A DNA stretch of 64,000 nt, from NCBI GenBank assembly GCA_037349315.1, contig JBAIAC010000007.1, positions 19,698,501 to 19,762,500 of the forward strand, written 5' to 3'. Each line of letters opens with the position of its first letter. Position 1 is the stretch's first letter. The notes under the pieces are model-generated. The model was not told the DNA's origin. It saw only the letters and a list, made by a program, of their open reading frames with translations, and made no database searches. The translations under genes and the position numbers were made by a program. Below are positions 20,265 to 32,089 of this stretch, piece after piece. This DNA is from Chelydra serpentina. Its lineage: Eukaryota; Chordata; Testudines; Chelydridae.

Positions 20265-23200
20265 TAATAAATCATTCAATCAATTTATCAAAGTAACTCC
20301 AATTTACACTTTGGTGTAATACAAACACGTATCAAACAACAAGTTACTGTGCATCTTGTGCATATTAATAAAAGGATTGTAAACAATTAGGCCAGAATTG
20401 TTGGGGTATAAAATGCAGTGTTACCAAGCAGTAAACATTAATGACTCATTTACTGTGACAACAAAGGAAGTTCATTTACATGTAATACCCATTATAATAG
20501 AGAAAAGCTATGCTATGCTTATCATTAAAAAAAATACAACCAGGCCAATAGCCAATGACTTTTTATCAGGTCTTGATCTAAATTGGTGGTTTTAGTGGTC
20601 TTAGAGTTTTGCAGTGTCAGCCAACTGATAAACAGAAGGTATACCTGATAAGTTTACCTTATATACACCCGTATTAAACTGCTAGAGAAGACACTAAATC
20701 TTTGTTAAGGGACAATATGCTGAGGCATGTTCAGATGCTACATGACTCCAACCTGAGCATACTAGTGAAAGGTTTAGGTCCTAGTAAGATGGTGTGTGCA
20801 TGCGCGCACACACAGATGGATGAAATGGGCCCAACCTGGATCTAGTTCTAAATTTTCTCAACATTTGCAGGGAGTTCAGATATGGGATTTTTGGTCAGGC
20901 CCATCTTTAGTATATAAGCAAATGCTACTGCTGCTATTTTCATGTGGCTTTCTGGCAGAAATGCCTGATGAGGCAAAGAGATGCAGTCATGAAGCCTCGA
21001 GTGTTGCTTGAGTCCAAGGAAATTATGCAATCTTAAAGGAACCAGTAGTTTCTGAATTGGGTGTTTAGGCTGAAAACAAATATGGGTTCAATTCTGCAAA
21101 TCCTTGTTCAGGTGAGTAGTTCTTCCGCACCTGAGTAGTCACAATGCTACAGTAGGACTACTTGTGTTACATGAGTAAAGTTTACAGAATCCATTTAGTT
21201 ACCTAGGTGATTTTAATGTTGTCCATCACTGTGGTATCAGTACCTTCAATGTATCATATGCCAGAATTTCTGATTATTTATTTAAACACAACATTTTGAA
21301 CCGCATTAGTATTTTACTGTATCGTTTTTACGCAGTTATCTACTCTGCTAATTCCACTTTGGATGGTTCTCAGATTGGTACTCTGAGGTACGTCCAACAG
21401 CTACAATAGATCTTGTGTGAGTAGGTGCAGAGCAAAACTGTGGGGAATCTAAAATGATGAATTTTGCATAATCATGGTGCATGCTACACTTAGGTCCCAA
21501 TCCTTCAATCCTGCCTAATGCCAGACTTCCTATGAACTCAGTGTGAGTTTTTGCTGGATCTAACAGACTACAGGATCAGTCCCTTAATGAATACTTGAAT
21601 GTAAGCGCAGATTTACTGAAATAGCTTGGTACTTAGGGATTTCCTGCGAGCACCAATATGACTTATACATAATTCTATGAAAAGCCAGGGCTTTTAGGAA
21701 CAGAATTTCTTCAGTTTTGTAGTCAATGGTGGATTTTCATAGGTTCATAGAAAACAGGGCTGAAATAGTTTCCTGTGCCTTCGACTCCATCCAGTTACAA
21801 AAATGCTTATGCTTCCCCCTCTATACTAGCAAGGGTAGAATTACAGGTAGATAGAGGTCAGTCCTAAGATTTAAGTTTCCACAGGACTCTGTTATCCTTC
21901 TTTCAAAAATTGGCTGTGAAGTGCCACAGAAACACAGGGGTCTTTGTCCCTGCCACTGTTCAACAGGCTCCAAGGAGAGAACACCACATCCTCTTAACTC
22001 AAGATCTCAGGGTGGATTTGAACTGCAGTTGCTGAGGTGAAAGGGCTTGATAAAGGGCTCGGCTGCCTTCCCCCAAACAGCTGGAGTAACATGGAAATCG
22101 TTTATTCTGTGCAGCTCTGCCATACTTTATTCTGGAGGGAAAAAATATGTTGTCTGGTGAGCTGCATTTTTTTAAGATAATAGCAAACTATCTCTAATTC
22201 AAACCAACTGAGCTAATTGGACAAAAAAGGATGTTAACAGCCCAGCCTACCAGACTGTATTTAAAACAATTGTTAGCAATCAATAAATGCTGCTGGATTG
22301 TTTGATTTCATTAAAGATGTATTTGTAACTAAGCAGCTGGCACCCAAACAGCTGCTTTAAATGGAGAGAGATTTTTCTTACTCTGTTTTATCATGTTCTG
22401 GGTTATTTTATTTGCACATTTTCAGCGACAATGAAGACTGAATAGCACTGAAATGCAGATAAGCCCATCACGCTTCTCCAGCATGTGAGTTCGAGCCATA
22501 TGCTGGGTCAGTGAAAGGAATGACAGAGATGACAGCCTGCTTTTCTCCCCCCTTCTCCCTCCCGACCCCACCATCTCCTCTTGGGGTGGCCACATGGGGC
22601 CAAATGCAGCCCTGATGTTAATCCATTAAAGTCAATGGAGTGAAACCAAGGAGGAGTTTGGTCCATTGATTAAAAATGAAAACAGTCGCTCCCTCCCCAG
22701 CTCTACATTCTGGAGCTACTGACCATGACTTCAACCTTTCATGTTCATCAAATAGAATGATTGTCTGGACGCTGCACAAAAAACAAGGAAATATAGTAAA
22801 CATCATTGGTATGCAAGTGCAAAATGACAGAGAGTTAGTTAGTTTCATTAAACTACAGCGTTAGTGTCCTTAGATTTCACTCCATCCAGATAATGCCTCT
22901 GGCCCAGGAAATGTTTTAAAAATGAAATAATCCTTTACAAAATATTATAAAATGCATTTTCCATGGTTAGGTTTTGGTTTTATTTGACAATAGGAAGTTC
23001 TTGGGAATGGCTGGGCTTTCACTGAGCAAAGCTACTATGAGCTAGAGTTGCGAGCAGAATTAAACACAAAATGCAAAACCAGGTGAAAAAACAGCTGCAA
23101 ACCTGAAGCTCATACCAGGTTCACCCAGGTTTGTGAAGCTGGACCATGTTTCCAGGGAACAATGGCTGATGAAGCATGAGACACTTGGTGGTTCAGCTTG

Positions 23201-25840
23201 GTTTCCACACAAAACCTGACCAAACTGTTCTGGAGTGGCATTACCTAATGGCAGGAGAGCTGAAGTGAGGATTTCCTGCCAGCTCTCGAGCCAGCCAAGC
23301 CTGTGGCAGGGAGAGAGGGTGAAAAGGTGAATTGCTCATCTCTTTCCAACCCCAAATAAACCAGGGCTGTGGTGCTGCAGGATATGACTACACATCTGGA
23401 CTTCACGGCAGTGCTGCTGACATGTGAAGTTAGGTGGAGGTGCCCATTATTATTATTAGCAGTAATATTAAGCGTGCACAGCTCTATTCCAGGTCTGAAG
23501 ACTGATACACACAAGGCTCCGGCTCTTTCCCAGACTCTCATTGGCGTCATGTTTACCCCAGCTTTCCCCTTATCCACATGTGGCTGCCACATGTGACTGT
23601 CATTTTCAAATGGGAGTCTCAGGGCTTAGGTTCCACCTCTTCTGCAACTGGCTAACAATAAGTGTCATTTAGGCTTCTTCCTTTGGAGCCCAAATAGATC
23701 TCTTACCTAGCATCCCCATATCCCACTAGCCTGATGAACAACTAGGAGCTTCAAAGTCACACCAAAACTGTCAAAATCAGCTTTCAAGTTACAGCACATA
23801 GAGTTGTTTGTCTGTTTTTAAATAAACCATTTTGTGCACGTCAAGCACTATAGGTAAGGATAGACAAATTGGTTTGGATAAAAGTAGCAACTGACTAATC
23901 ATAGGACAAAATGTCATAATTTACTCCTGTATTCAAACTTTCCCAGAGTCTGGGTGTTCAGATGGAGGGTTTTGCTTCAGTCTATGGTACATACACAGTC
24001 CAGCTACTAAGTACTGATCTAGATATGTTCTTTCTCAAAGTTCTTAGGTACATGGATCCAGTGGTTTGTTTCAGGCTTATTTCTATTACTGGCCAAATCT
24101 CAAACAGAACCCAAATTAAGCCTTCCTTGAAGTTCAAAACAAAAGTTTGAGTCATATTGTTGTTCATTTTGTTTTGCTTACATCTGAATTTTATGGGTCA
24201 GATCCTTGGATGACTTCAGTAGATCTATGCCAAGGTACACAAGCTAAATCCAAATAAAACCAGAAGCTTAATTATGGAAACATCACACAAAGAGTTTATT
24301 CTTACAGCATTTCAAGCCACTTGGCAAACAGGAAGCATCAGAAATTGTATAACAAAGCCTGTCTGTCAGCCCCATTTTTGCCCAATGAAGTTAGGATAAG
24401 CATGTAAACTTGGATCTATACCTCAGCTCAACCTCAAAATGTTTTGAAGTTTGCCCATCACTAATTATCTGTACATCTGAACCCACGGCCATTGCCAGTT
24501 CTTTGCAACTAGCCACAATACAAGGGAAAGCCCATCTATCCCTCTGAGTTTAAACAAAATCCGATGTTAGGCAGGCAGAATGTTTCAATGGAACTTTAGA
24601 TTCATCTTAACATCGTAGATTCCGCTGTGTTGACCCCTCCCCTCTCCCTTTGCATTCTTCAGAATTTGTGTGTGATGCCCACAAAAAGATTTTGGCGCAG
24701 ACCATCCAGGCTAAATCTTTTGACAAGGAACCGGGACTACTGAAAAGAAAAGGTCTTCTGAAGCTGCTTTTTGCTGAATTCATGTACTTCTGAATGACGC
24801 CATTGGTACTTTAGCCTGTGTGGGCTTTCGGCCAGCACAATAAATGAAAGTATGTGACCCCTCTGTGTTTAATATGCTGCTAGAAGGCAGTGTCTATGTG
24901 TGCCAAAAAAAGGAACCTGGCTGACCTAGCAGGAATGTGCTGAATATGTGCAGTGGTAATCAGTTCCCACTTGAATGGGTGGGTATGAAGGACAATATAT
25001 ATTAATAGTAATACCTACCCCCTATATGGTGCTTTTTATCCATAGAGCTCCCAGCAGGGAAGTTAAGCGTTTGCCTGAGTGAGGTTTCTGGGAAAACTGA
25101 GCAAGGACATCAGGATTTGGGCCAATCTCTCTTCTACTGTGTAAGTAGCTTAGCGCATGATACCAAGAAAAAAAATGGGCAACTACAAATATGAATTTGG
25201 AACAATCATGCTGCATGCTACTCTTGCAGCCTGGTTCTTCAGTCCCCTATGAGTTATAAACAATCCCCTGTCTTAAACAATAGGGACTAGGTCATGGGGG
25301 TTGGTGAGGCCAGGATGCACTACTTCACTAGCAGATTCTGCCCAGGAAGCCAGCTCAGTGAGCCAGTGGAGGTTTCCCCTATTTAGGAGGATTCTCTAGT
25401 GGCACAGAACAAGTGTACTGACTCCTTTACCACCTTCCCCTCCTTGCTGCTGGCTTAGGGGTGTGCAGGAAGTTCCCTACACCCTACCAAATTGCTCGTG
25501 CTGTAGTACACCCATGGGACCACTGGCAGTTAGTATAAGTTAGAGCTACTTTCACACAAATCTAACTTCCACCAAGGGACTGGCCCTGCACAGAGCAGCC
25601 CCAGTGTTAGGGAAACACAAAGGTGAGTTTTAAGCTACTTTCATGCACACACCTGATACCAAGTTTCACTCGAGGCAGTTTGGCTAGACCCCAGGATAAG
25701 TCCCAACCTTTGTAGTATTGTCTGCTAAACTTCCTATCAAAGGCACCTATTATTGTCCCTGAAGTGTTCACTGATTAGTGGTACTCAGTGGCTTGGGAGT
25801 AGTTAACTCTTTTGAACAGAAAATTTCTGCCCATCTCAGA
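20265..25840. other. Long unassigned non-coding stretch
   Basis: No host exon, splice-bounded conserved frame or clear transposon was found in these 5.6 kb. Short palindromic-repeat pieces occur at 20275-20330, 21083-21195 and 22609-22664, and a possible CR1 tail piece on the minus strand near 21738-21800. All open frames are short and lack domains. Confidence 0.4.
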
Positions 25841-25848
25841 TGTCACAT

Positions 25849-26111
25849 GGGCCTTGTCTACACACAAAAGTTTAACTTAATGCATTGGTTTAATTTAAAT
25901 TAGTTTTTAAATCTAATGAGTTAAACTGGTGCAAAGCCCTGAGTATGGACTCTTATTTCAGTTTAATTTAAACCAGTTCTTAATTGGCTTAAGCTAAATT
26001 GGCAGAGGTCAGGTTTATATCAGTTTAAGAGTGTCCACACAACTTTTTGCATGGTTTAACTAAATCAGTTTTAAATCAAACAGACATAACTTTGCATGTA
26101 TAGACCAGCCC
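25849..26111. mobile_element. 263-bp MITE with GTCTACACA-type ends
   Basis: The left end 'atgggccttgtctacacaca' pairs with the right end, which on the minus strand reads 'atgggctggtctatacatgc'. The inside is AT-rich with repeated 'agtttaatttaaa', 'ggtttaactaaa' and 'cagtttaa' words on both strands, so much of it can fold back on itself. No coding frame. The 'GTCTAYAC' ends resemble other Harbinger-like MITEs here, but no clean target duplication is visible. Confidence 0.6.
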
Positions 26112-26280
26112 ATAGTAATACCTTTGTGGGATTCCTTCCTTTGTCACTTTTGCTACAATATTCAAGAGCAGCCTTACACAGGTCAGGGATGCAGGTTCTG
26201 AGGGCAGAACAGAACCAGGATTAATATGTGCACTTGCCAACAGGTAACCTCCAAACATCTATTATCTGGCAACGGCTATG

Positions 26281-26510
26281 TCTCATAGACTCCTAGACTT
26301 TAAGGCCAGAAGGGACCATCGTGATCATTTAGTCTGACCTCCTGCACATTGCAGGCCACAGAACCTCAGCCATCCACTCCTGGAATAGACCCATAACCTC
26401 TGGCTGAGTTACTGAAGTCCTCAAATCATTATTTAAAGACATCAAGTTACAGAGAATTCACCATTTACTCCACACGGCCCACTCTATGCAGTTCCAAAGG
26501 GGAGCCCATT
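26281..26510 (-). mobile_element. CR1-type LINE 3' end, minus strand
   Basis: 'tcatagactcctagacttta' followed by 'aggccagaagggaccatcgt' and 'gatcatttagtctgacctcc' is the reverse complement of the turtle CR1-type tail (agactagatgatca..ggtcccttctggcc). 'ctgcacattgcaggccacag' and 'ctgagttactgaagtcctca' continue the family's 3' region. Confidence 0.7.
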
Positions 26511-26511
26511 A

Positions 26512-27345
26512 CTAATTAGTCTCACATGCCCCAGAATGCTTTGCATCAAACTGCTGTGGCCTTTCCTTGTCAAGACATCTGAACCTGATGGTTCTGGGGT
26601 GTGTTTGGGAGCTAACGTTGTCCACCATACCCAGCTGAGAAGAAAGAGGGGGATACTTTTTGGTGACAGAAAGGTAAAAGACTGGGTTGGCTGATAAGAA
26701 GAAAGGAACAGTGAACAAAGATGTAGGAAGAGGGCACCAAATCACAACTTTTTCTTGCAACTCAGTCCACTCCCAAATACAGTTAGTTAATTTGTAAAAA
26801 TGCTATATTGTGAGGATGAAATAGATCTAAATTATTGCCCCCACCTTCACACCGGGCACACACGGTTTTAATTAAAACTCCAATTTTTCCTGTGAATGAT
26901 TCACAAAGGGCTCGCCAATCTCACAGTCTTTAGCAGCCAAATAGAGAACAATTAAGACAAATCTTTAAAAGCATCCTTTTAATTATACTTTGGGGAAACT
27001 GTATTTTTTTTCTAATTTCCTGGATGATGTGTTGCATTGTGCTGTCACCTTGGGGTTTGTCAGTCATGTCTGCTAATGTAATACAGTATGACTGACACAA
27101 CATGTGACATGTCACTGTGAGATGCATCACTGAGAAACTTTGGAAAACACGATTAAGATAAGAAACTGCAGGTAAATATCCGATCATTTATTTGGGAAGG
27201 GAAATCTGAGATTTTCTTTCTCTCTTTTTTCCATGTATATCCCAATAAATGAAAACAAAAACATTTAATTCAAGGGTGAAATGTAACACACCCAAAATAG
27301 TGCATATAATTATCGCAAAGTGCAAATACTTATCACTTATTTATC
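26512..27345. other. Unassigned non-coding DNA
   Basis: No repeat family or gene could be named. Open frames (for example 26930-27187, minus strand) have no recognisable domain. Confidence 0.4.
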
Positions 27346-27420
27346 ATCTACAACAGTGGTTTTCAAACTTTTTTTCTGGAGACCCAATTGAAGAAAATTG
27401 TTGACACCAAATTGGGAGGA

Positions 27421-28214
27421 TAGATGATGCCATAGTTGCCATTATGGAGGATAATGCTATGACAGGAACTGTTTGTGGGAGAACAGTGGCAGAGGGAAAT
27501 GGAATCACCAGAAACATACATAACTTCAAATTTCTGTGTGGCCTAATGTGGCATGACATACTGTTTGAAATAAATGTTATAAGCAAGAGACTCCAAGATG
27601 TTGACGACATTTTGATTATGAGGCATGGGATAATTCCATAAGAGATCCCACACAACAATACAAAGTTGAATTCTTTAACCAGGTGCTAGATTGTGCAATA
27701 CAGTCAGCTGAAGAACGTTTCATATGGCTCAAGGAACACAGCAGTATATTTGGGATGTTGTATAATGTTTCAAAACTCCTCACTATACCTGAAGAAGACC
27801 TACACCAGGAATGCAGGGCACTAGAGACAGTGTTGACATGATGACATGAGCGATATTGATGCGAGTGATTTAGGTGATGAACTAAAAGACCTTTCAAGAT
27901 ACATTTCAGCAGGATCAACTCCAAAGGCTGTTCTGGAATACATGTCCACAAATAAGATGACCACCCTCTTTCCAAATGTTTTTGTTGCTCTGCGCATACT
28001 TCTAACACTTTTTGTAACAGTTGCCAGTGGAGAACGCAGCTTCTCCAAGCTAAAGTTAATAAAAACACATCTACACTCCACAATGACACAGGAGAGGCTG
28101 GTCGGCCTTTCAACCATCTCAATAGAGCATGAGTTGGCCCAGACTGTGGACCTTCAGGAAGCAGAAGCAGTTCAAATCTTTGCAACCAAGAAGGCACGGA
28201 AAACACCACTTTGA
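27421..28214 (+). pseudogene. ZMYM1-like hAT transposase, C-terminal part, broken
   Basis: Three pieces in two frames form a colinear match to the C-terminal half of ZMYM1-like hAT proteins. Piece 1 (about 27421-27638): 'NFKFLCGLMWHDILFEINVI' and 'SKRLQDVDDILIM'. Piece 2 (about 27641-27837): 'FFNQVLDCAIQSAEERFIWL', 'EHSSIFGMLYNVSKLL'. Piece 3 (27846-28214): 'MSDIDASDLGDELKDLSRYI', 'FPNVFVALRILLTLFVTVAS', then the hAT dimerisation signature 'GERSFSKLKLIKTHL' and 'TMTQERLVGLSTISIEHE', ending at a natural-looking stop. A frameshift near 27640 and stops near 27838-27845 break it. The N-terminal zinc finger and the first catalytic region are missing, so this is an internally deleted, dead copy. 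Confidence 0.82.
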
Positions 28215-28730
28215 TTATTCAAACAGATAAAAATGCCAGTGTTTACTATGCAGATAAGAAAAGTTACATTTGCTGTTAAGGCATTTTAAAGTTAAGTGTT
28301 ACTTACAAATTTTGAACAAGGCATTTTAAGTTGTTAGTTCTCCTTTATTAGGGTAGGTAGCAGAGCAGCACCATGAGAGGTGTAGAACAGGAAGAAGGCA
28401 GAATTGAGACCTTTCGAAGTTTTGGCCCAAGAGAGGAGACATGGGGGCGTCATTTGAGCTCTCTGCCTCAGGTGCCAAAATGTTGTGGACTGGCCCTGCC
28501 AGCTCCTAGGCGGAGGCGCGCTCTTGCCCACAGGCATGCCCTCCCTCACGCTCCCATTGGCCGGTTCCTGGCCAATGGGAGTGCGGAGCCGGTGCTCAGG
28601 CAGCGCATGGAGCCCCGTGGCCCCCCTGCCTACGGGTCGGACCTGCTGCTGGCCGCTTCCGGGGTGCAGCGCGGTGTCAGAACAGGTAGGAACGACTAGT
28701 TTTTACTGGCCAGCCGCCAGGGTCCCTGGG

Positions 28731-29106
28731 CATAGGTGCCGACTCCGTGGGTGCTCCGGGGCTGGAGCACCCACGGGGAAAAATTGGTGGGTGCAGAGCA
28801 CCCACCGGCAGCTCCCTGCCATTCCTGGGGCCCGCGCACAGCTCCCCGCCAGTCCCGGGACCTTACCTCAGCACCAGGAGATGTTGCGGGGCCCCGCCCC
28901 CGACGCCGGGTGACGTTGCGGGGCCCCGCCCCCGACGCTGGGCGACGTTGCGTCAGGGGCGGGGCCCCACAACGTCACCCAGCGTCGGGGGCGGGGGCCC
29001 GCCACGTTGCCCTGCGTCGGGGGCGGGGCCCGGTGTCGGGGGTGGGGCCCCGCCCTCGACGCCGGGCATCAGCCCCCACCGGCACCACAGGAAGTCGGCG
29101 CTTATG
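28731..29106. mobile_element. 376-bp GC-rich nonautonomous hAT element, nested
   Basis: Perfect 8-bp target duplication TCCCTGGG at 28723-28730 and 29107-29114. Terminal inverted repeats: left 'cataggtgccgact', right on the minus strand 'cataagcgccgact' (12 of 14). Near the left end 'gtgggtgctc' and 'gagcacccac' form a hairpin. The middle (about 28875-29065) is a GC-rich, CpG-rich array of a unit around 'gcgtcgggggcggggcc', present in both orientations so that it can fold on itself. The open frames here on both strands are produced by the low-complexity GC repeat and are not genes. Confidence 0.85.
28879..29065. repeat. GC-rich minisatellite inside the nested hAT element
   Basis: Units of roughly 30 bp built on 'ggggccccgcccccgacg' occur first in one orientation (28890-28940) and then as 'gcgtcgggggcggggcc' in the other (28960-29060). 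The same word makes up the 32-bp tandem repeat of another hAT MITE at 38711-38797. Confidence 0.75.
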
Positions 29107-29198
29107 TCCCTGGGTGCTGAGCAAGGCGACCCAGTGCCTTGCATTCCGCAACTCAGTACTGGGTCACGACCCGAACTTTGAAAACCACTGATCTAGAA

Positions 29199-31330
29199 CA
29201 AGCAAATCAATGGCAGAGAGCTAGTTGTTCTCATAAAGCGGGAGTTTCCATCAGCAATCTGAACCCAGGAGTTTTTTTAGCTCTGATAGCATGTGATGAA
29301 GCCCGTGCAAAAAAAAAAAAAAAGCTCCAGCCCTAGTGAAACCAACAGAGAGAATATGAGTATATTGCAGCAATGCCAACCTGGTGGCCTAGTGGCAGCA
29401 CCATGTCCAGAAGGGAAATCCAGGTGGGTGAGTAACCTCATCTTCCCTTGTCCTGTGGAAATCCGAAGAGTTTCTCTTTGTTTCTTTTTCAGATGTTTTA
29501 TTTAACTTCTGGAAAGTCCTTGATGAGTGTGATCTTGGTGGTTGTCTGGCAGATGGTTTTGTGTGTGTGTGTCACTCTCTGGCATTAAAGATAGTTTATT
29601 GTCCATTAAAGTTCTAGCACTATAGTATCCATATGATAGGCATTTATAAGTTGTCTTCACTCTAAGATAACAGGCAGGCAGTTTAGATAGAAGTCAATAG
29701 GTCTACTCATATGAACGCTTTGCAAGATTGGGCTCATCATACTGGAAGGATAGCAGTGTTTCACAGTTCTACAATATAATATACTATTCCACAAAACTTG
29801 CTATTGGCTTGATTTGGGCTTAAGAACTATCAGTAATGCAACACCATTTACTGAATTCCTCATATTTGCCTGTGCATTTTGGAAAGTGTTATGGATTTCT
29901 TTAGTGAATACATGTGAACTCTTTGTGCATGGAACACATTTTAAGGCCTGCTCCATACTTTTTACTTAACTGCCAGGACTATGACGACAGCAGGTTCAGA
30001 TAAATGTGGTGCTGTGAACATAAATAATTGTACAGAAATGAAGCATTAATGTTTTATAAATTGGGCTTTTAAATATCTGATCAGTGAAGTATACAATATA
30101 AGCACGTAGGACTGGAAGCGACCTCTTGCTATCGCAGGCAACCATGTCATAGATATTTAGACCTGAAAGTGTGACTGTAGTAACAATGACTGTTAGTAGA
30201 AGCAGATTAAGGTGATGTCATCTGAAAAATAACTTTCTTATGTGTGTGTGCATCTCTGTCTCTCTGTATATACATAAATATAATGTGTTTTTCTTTTGTT
30301 TATATTTTATACAATAAAATATCTCTGTACTAAGGAAAAAAAATGGATATCTGTTCAATTTTTGTGTGTAAACAACTGCAAAATTTGCAGTTACCTGCTC
30401 ACACTCACACATGCACATATTTAGCATACACAACTTTGGAGCTTAGTTTTTAAAATGTGGCCCTTAATTTTCAAGCGGTACATATGTACCCTCCAGGGAC
30501 TTGATTTCTGCAAACCTAATTCTCATTATACTCATCTTTTTTTTTTTCTTTCACCAAAGTTCTGAGCTAAAGACCGACATGTCAGTCAAGCACTGGTAAG
30601 CTGTTAGATATCTATCCTAGGAAAAAAGGCCTTTCAATGTCCTTTTCCACGGGAAATGTTGCCAGTTTATTTAAAGTACCACTTCCAGCCTAGGAGCTTT
30701 TGTCTCTCATAGCACTGAAGGTAAAAACTTTAAACTGCTTTTTATTTCTCTTCTGTCTTTGAATCTGCTATTTTTATCTCGAAGGCACAACACGAGAAGG
30801 TTTGCATCGTAACTAACTGTAAGAGCAGGAGACATATCTCAGGTTTAACTGTCTCCATCCTTTACCGTGTGAACCGCATTGTGCAGGTTTGCATAACAAA
30901 CTCTTCTCAAGGGGGGGGATGGGGGAGGTAAGAGGGGGAGTAGTACACAGTCTGGTAAAGGAAGGATATTCAGGGCTGCTGCTCTTACCTACTTGTACTC
31001 TTATCACTTCCTATCATCTCACTGGTCGTTAACCTCAAAAGTAGGACAAACTGCTAGAAGTCTTATTATGAAGCACTTATAGACTATTACACAATCAGTT
31101 AGAACCAGAAACCCGTGCAACAGTTAATAGCTGTATTACCAAACTCTGCAATTATAAAACCCCAGCAATCCTTACTGCTGAAAGCTCCTATGAGCTAAGG
31201 AGCTCTAAGTTGGGAAAATACACAAAGTATAGGGAGGCCTTTCTACAAGTAGAATAAAAAAGGCTTTTAAAGACTTAGCCTGAGCTTTGCTTAGTGGTTT
31301 AGTGTAGCTGCTATAACAGCCCTTTTGTTG
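29199..31330. other. Unassigned non-coding DNA
   Basis: Contains a 14-A run at 29309-29322 and AT-rich text with several 'gtgtgtgtgt'-type words (29559-29571, 30239-30250). No gene and no confidently named repeat. A piece 'gtaggactggaagcgacctc' at 30106-30125 may be a very old CR1 tail. Confidence 0.4.
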
Positions 31331-31337
31331 TTTGTAT

Positions 31338-31430
31338 GGTCAGAGGTTCTGAGCACCTGCATCTCTCCTCAATCCAGTGGGAGTGGAGGCTGCTCAGCAC
31401 CTCTGCAAATCAGCCCACTTATTTTAGTGC
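31338..31430. repeat. Palindromic 'CTGAGCACCTGCA' repeat
   Basis: 'gaggttctgagcacctgcat' at the left is mirrored by 'ctgctcagcacctctgcaaa' at the right, around a central 'ccagtgggagtgga'. One of the short palindromes; a related copy with 'GATTTTCAGAA' ends is at 57017-57101. Confidence 0.55.
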
Positions 31431-31637
31431 CTATGAATTGATTTGGGTCTCTAACTTTAGGCTTTTAAGTTTGAAAAAATTTGCCTTATTGAATTTGAAT
31501 AAAGAACAGGAGTAAGCATTGTGCGTGGCAGAGAACAACAATAGGGCATGGCAACTTCCCACAATCGTCAAGAAACACAGATCATGGATAAAGTGTCAGG
31601 TTCTATACACTGCTCCAGCAGAATATAGGAGTCAGAA

Positions 31638-31924
31638 AGGATATGTCTACACTGCAGCGGGGAGTGAGCCTCTCAGCCTGGCGTAGACAGACTCGAGCCA
31701 GTGGGGCTTGAGCGAGGGCGCTAAGAATAGCAATGTGGACATTGTGGCTCCAGCCGAGACTCGGGCTAAACACCTGAGGCCGCACACAGTGGATCAGGTA
31801 GGATCGAGCATCCAAGCCACAAGGTCCACCCTGCTATTTTTAGCATGCTAGCTCAAGCACTGCTAGTGTGAGTCTGTCTACCCTCCCTGAGAGGCTCACT
31901 TGTAGCTGCAGTATAGACATACCC
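31638..31924. mobile_element. 287-bp MITE with GATATGTCTACACTGCAG ends
   Basis: Left end 'ggatatgtctacactgcag'; right end on the minus strand 'gggtatgtctatactgcag' (16 of 19). The inside contains 'gctcgagccag'-like and 'ctagctcaagcactgctagt' words common to turtle GTCTACAC-type MITEs. No coding frame belongs to it. Target duplication is unclear (A-rich on both sides). Harbinger-like by its ends; the class is inference. Confidence 0.65.
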
Positions 31925-32089
31925 AAAAGGGACATACCAACCCAGGGGAGAATTCCACCAGATCAGGAGCTGCATAGGCCCATTAGGGAAGTACATGGGA
32001 GGAGAGGGAACAGAATCCTGCCCACGACAGTCATGGAGTGTTTCCTGCTATTCAGCCCTGAGGCTGTGTTAGCCCGTAAAGCTCTAAAA

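Larger units (their letters stand above)
27354..29190 (+). mobile_element. hAT DNA transposon with transposase relic (1.84 kb including a nested element)
   Basis: Terminal inverted repeats are exact over 14 bp: left 'cagtggttttcaaa' at 27354, right 'tttgaaaaccactg' ending at 29190. The 8-bp flanks ATCTACAA (27346-27353) and ATCTAGAA (29191-29198) match at 7 of 8 positions, the hAT target-duplication length. A ZMYM1-like hAT transposase relic fills 27421-28214. A GC-rich nonautonomous hAT element has inserted at 28731-29106; without it and its duplication the host copy is about 1.45 kb. Family knowledge: hAT transposases cut and paste through an RNase-H-like domain and dimerise through a C-terminal hAT domain. 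Confidence 0.85.

Noticed and set aside
27616..28209. 197-codon minus-strand open frame
   Set aside because: It lies antisense to the hAT transposase relic, which has a clear family match on the plus strand.
28879..29065. CRISPR-like array of GC-rich repeats
   Set aside because: Units are directly adjacent and occur in both orientations with no unique spacers; this is a minisatellite in a eukaryotic transposon.
28485..29191. Several long overlapping GC-rich frames and an apparent CpG island
   Set aside because: The GC richness and open frames come from the nested hAT element and its minisatellite. There is no adjoining gene, so this is not a promoter island.
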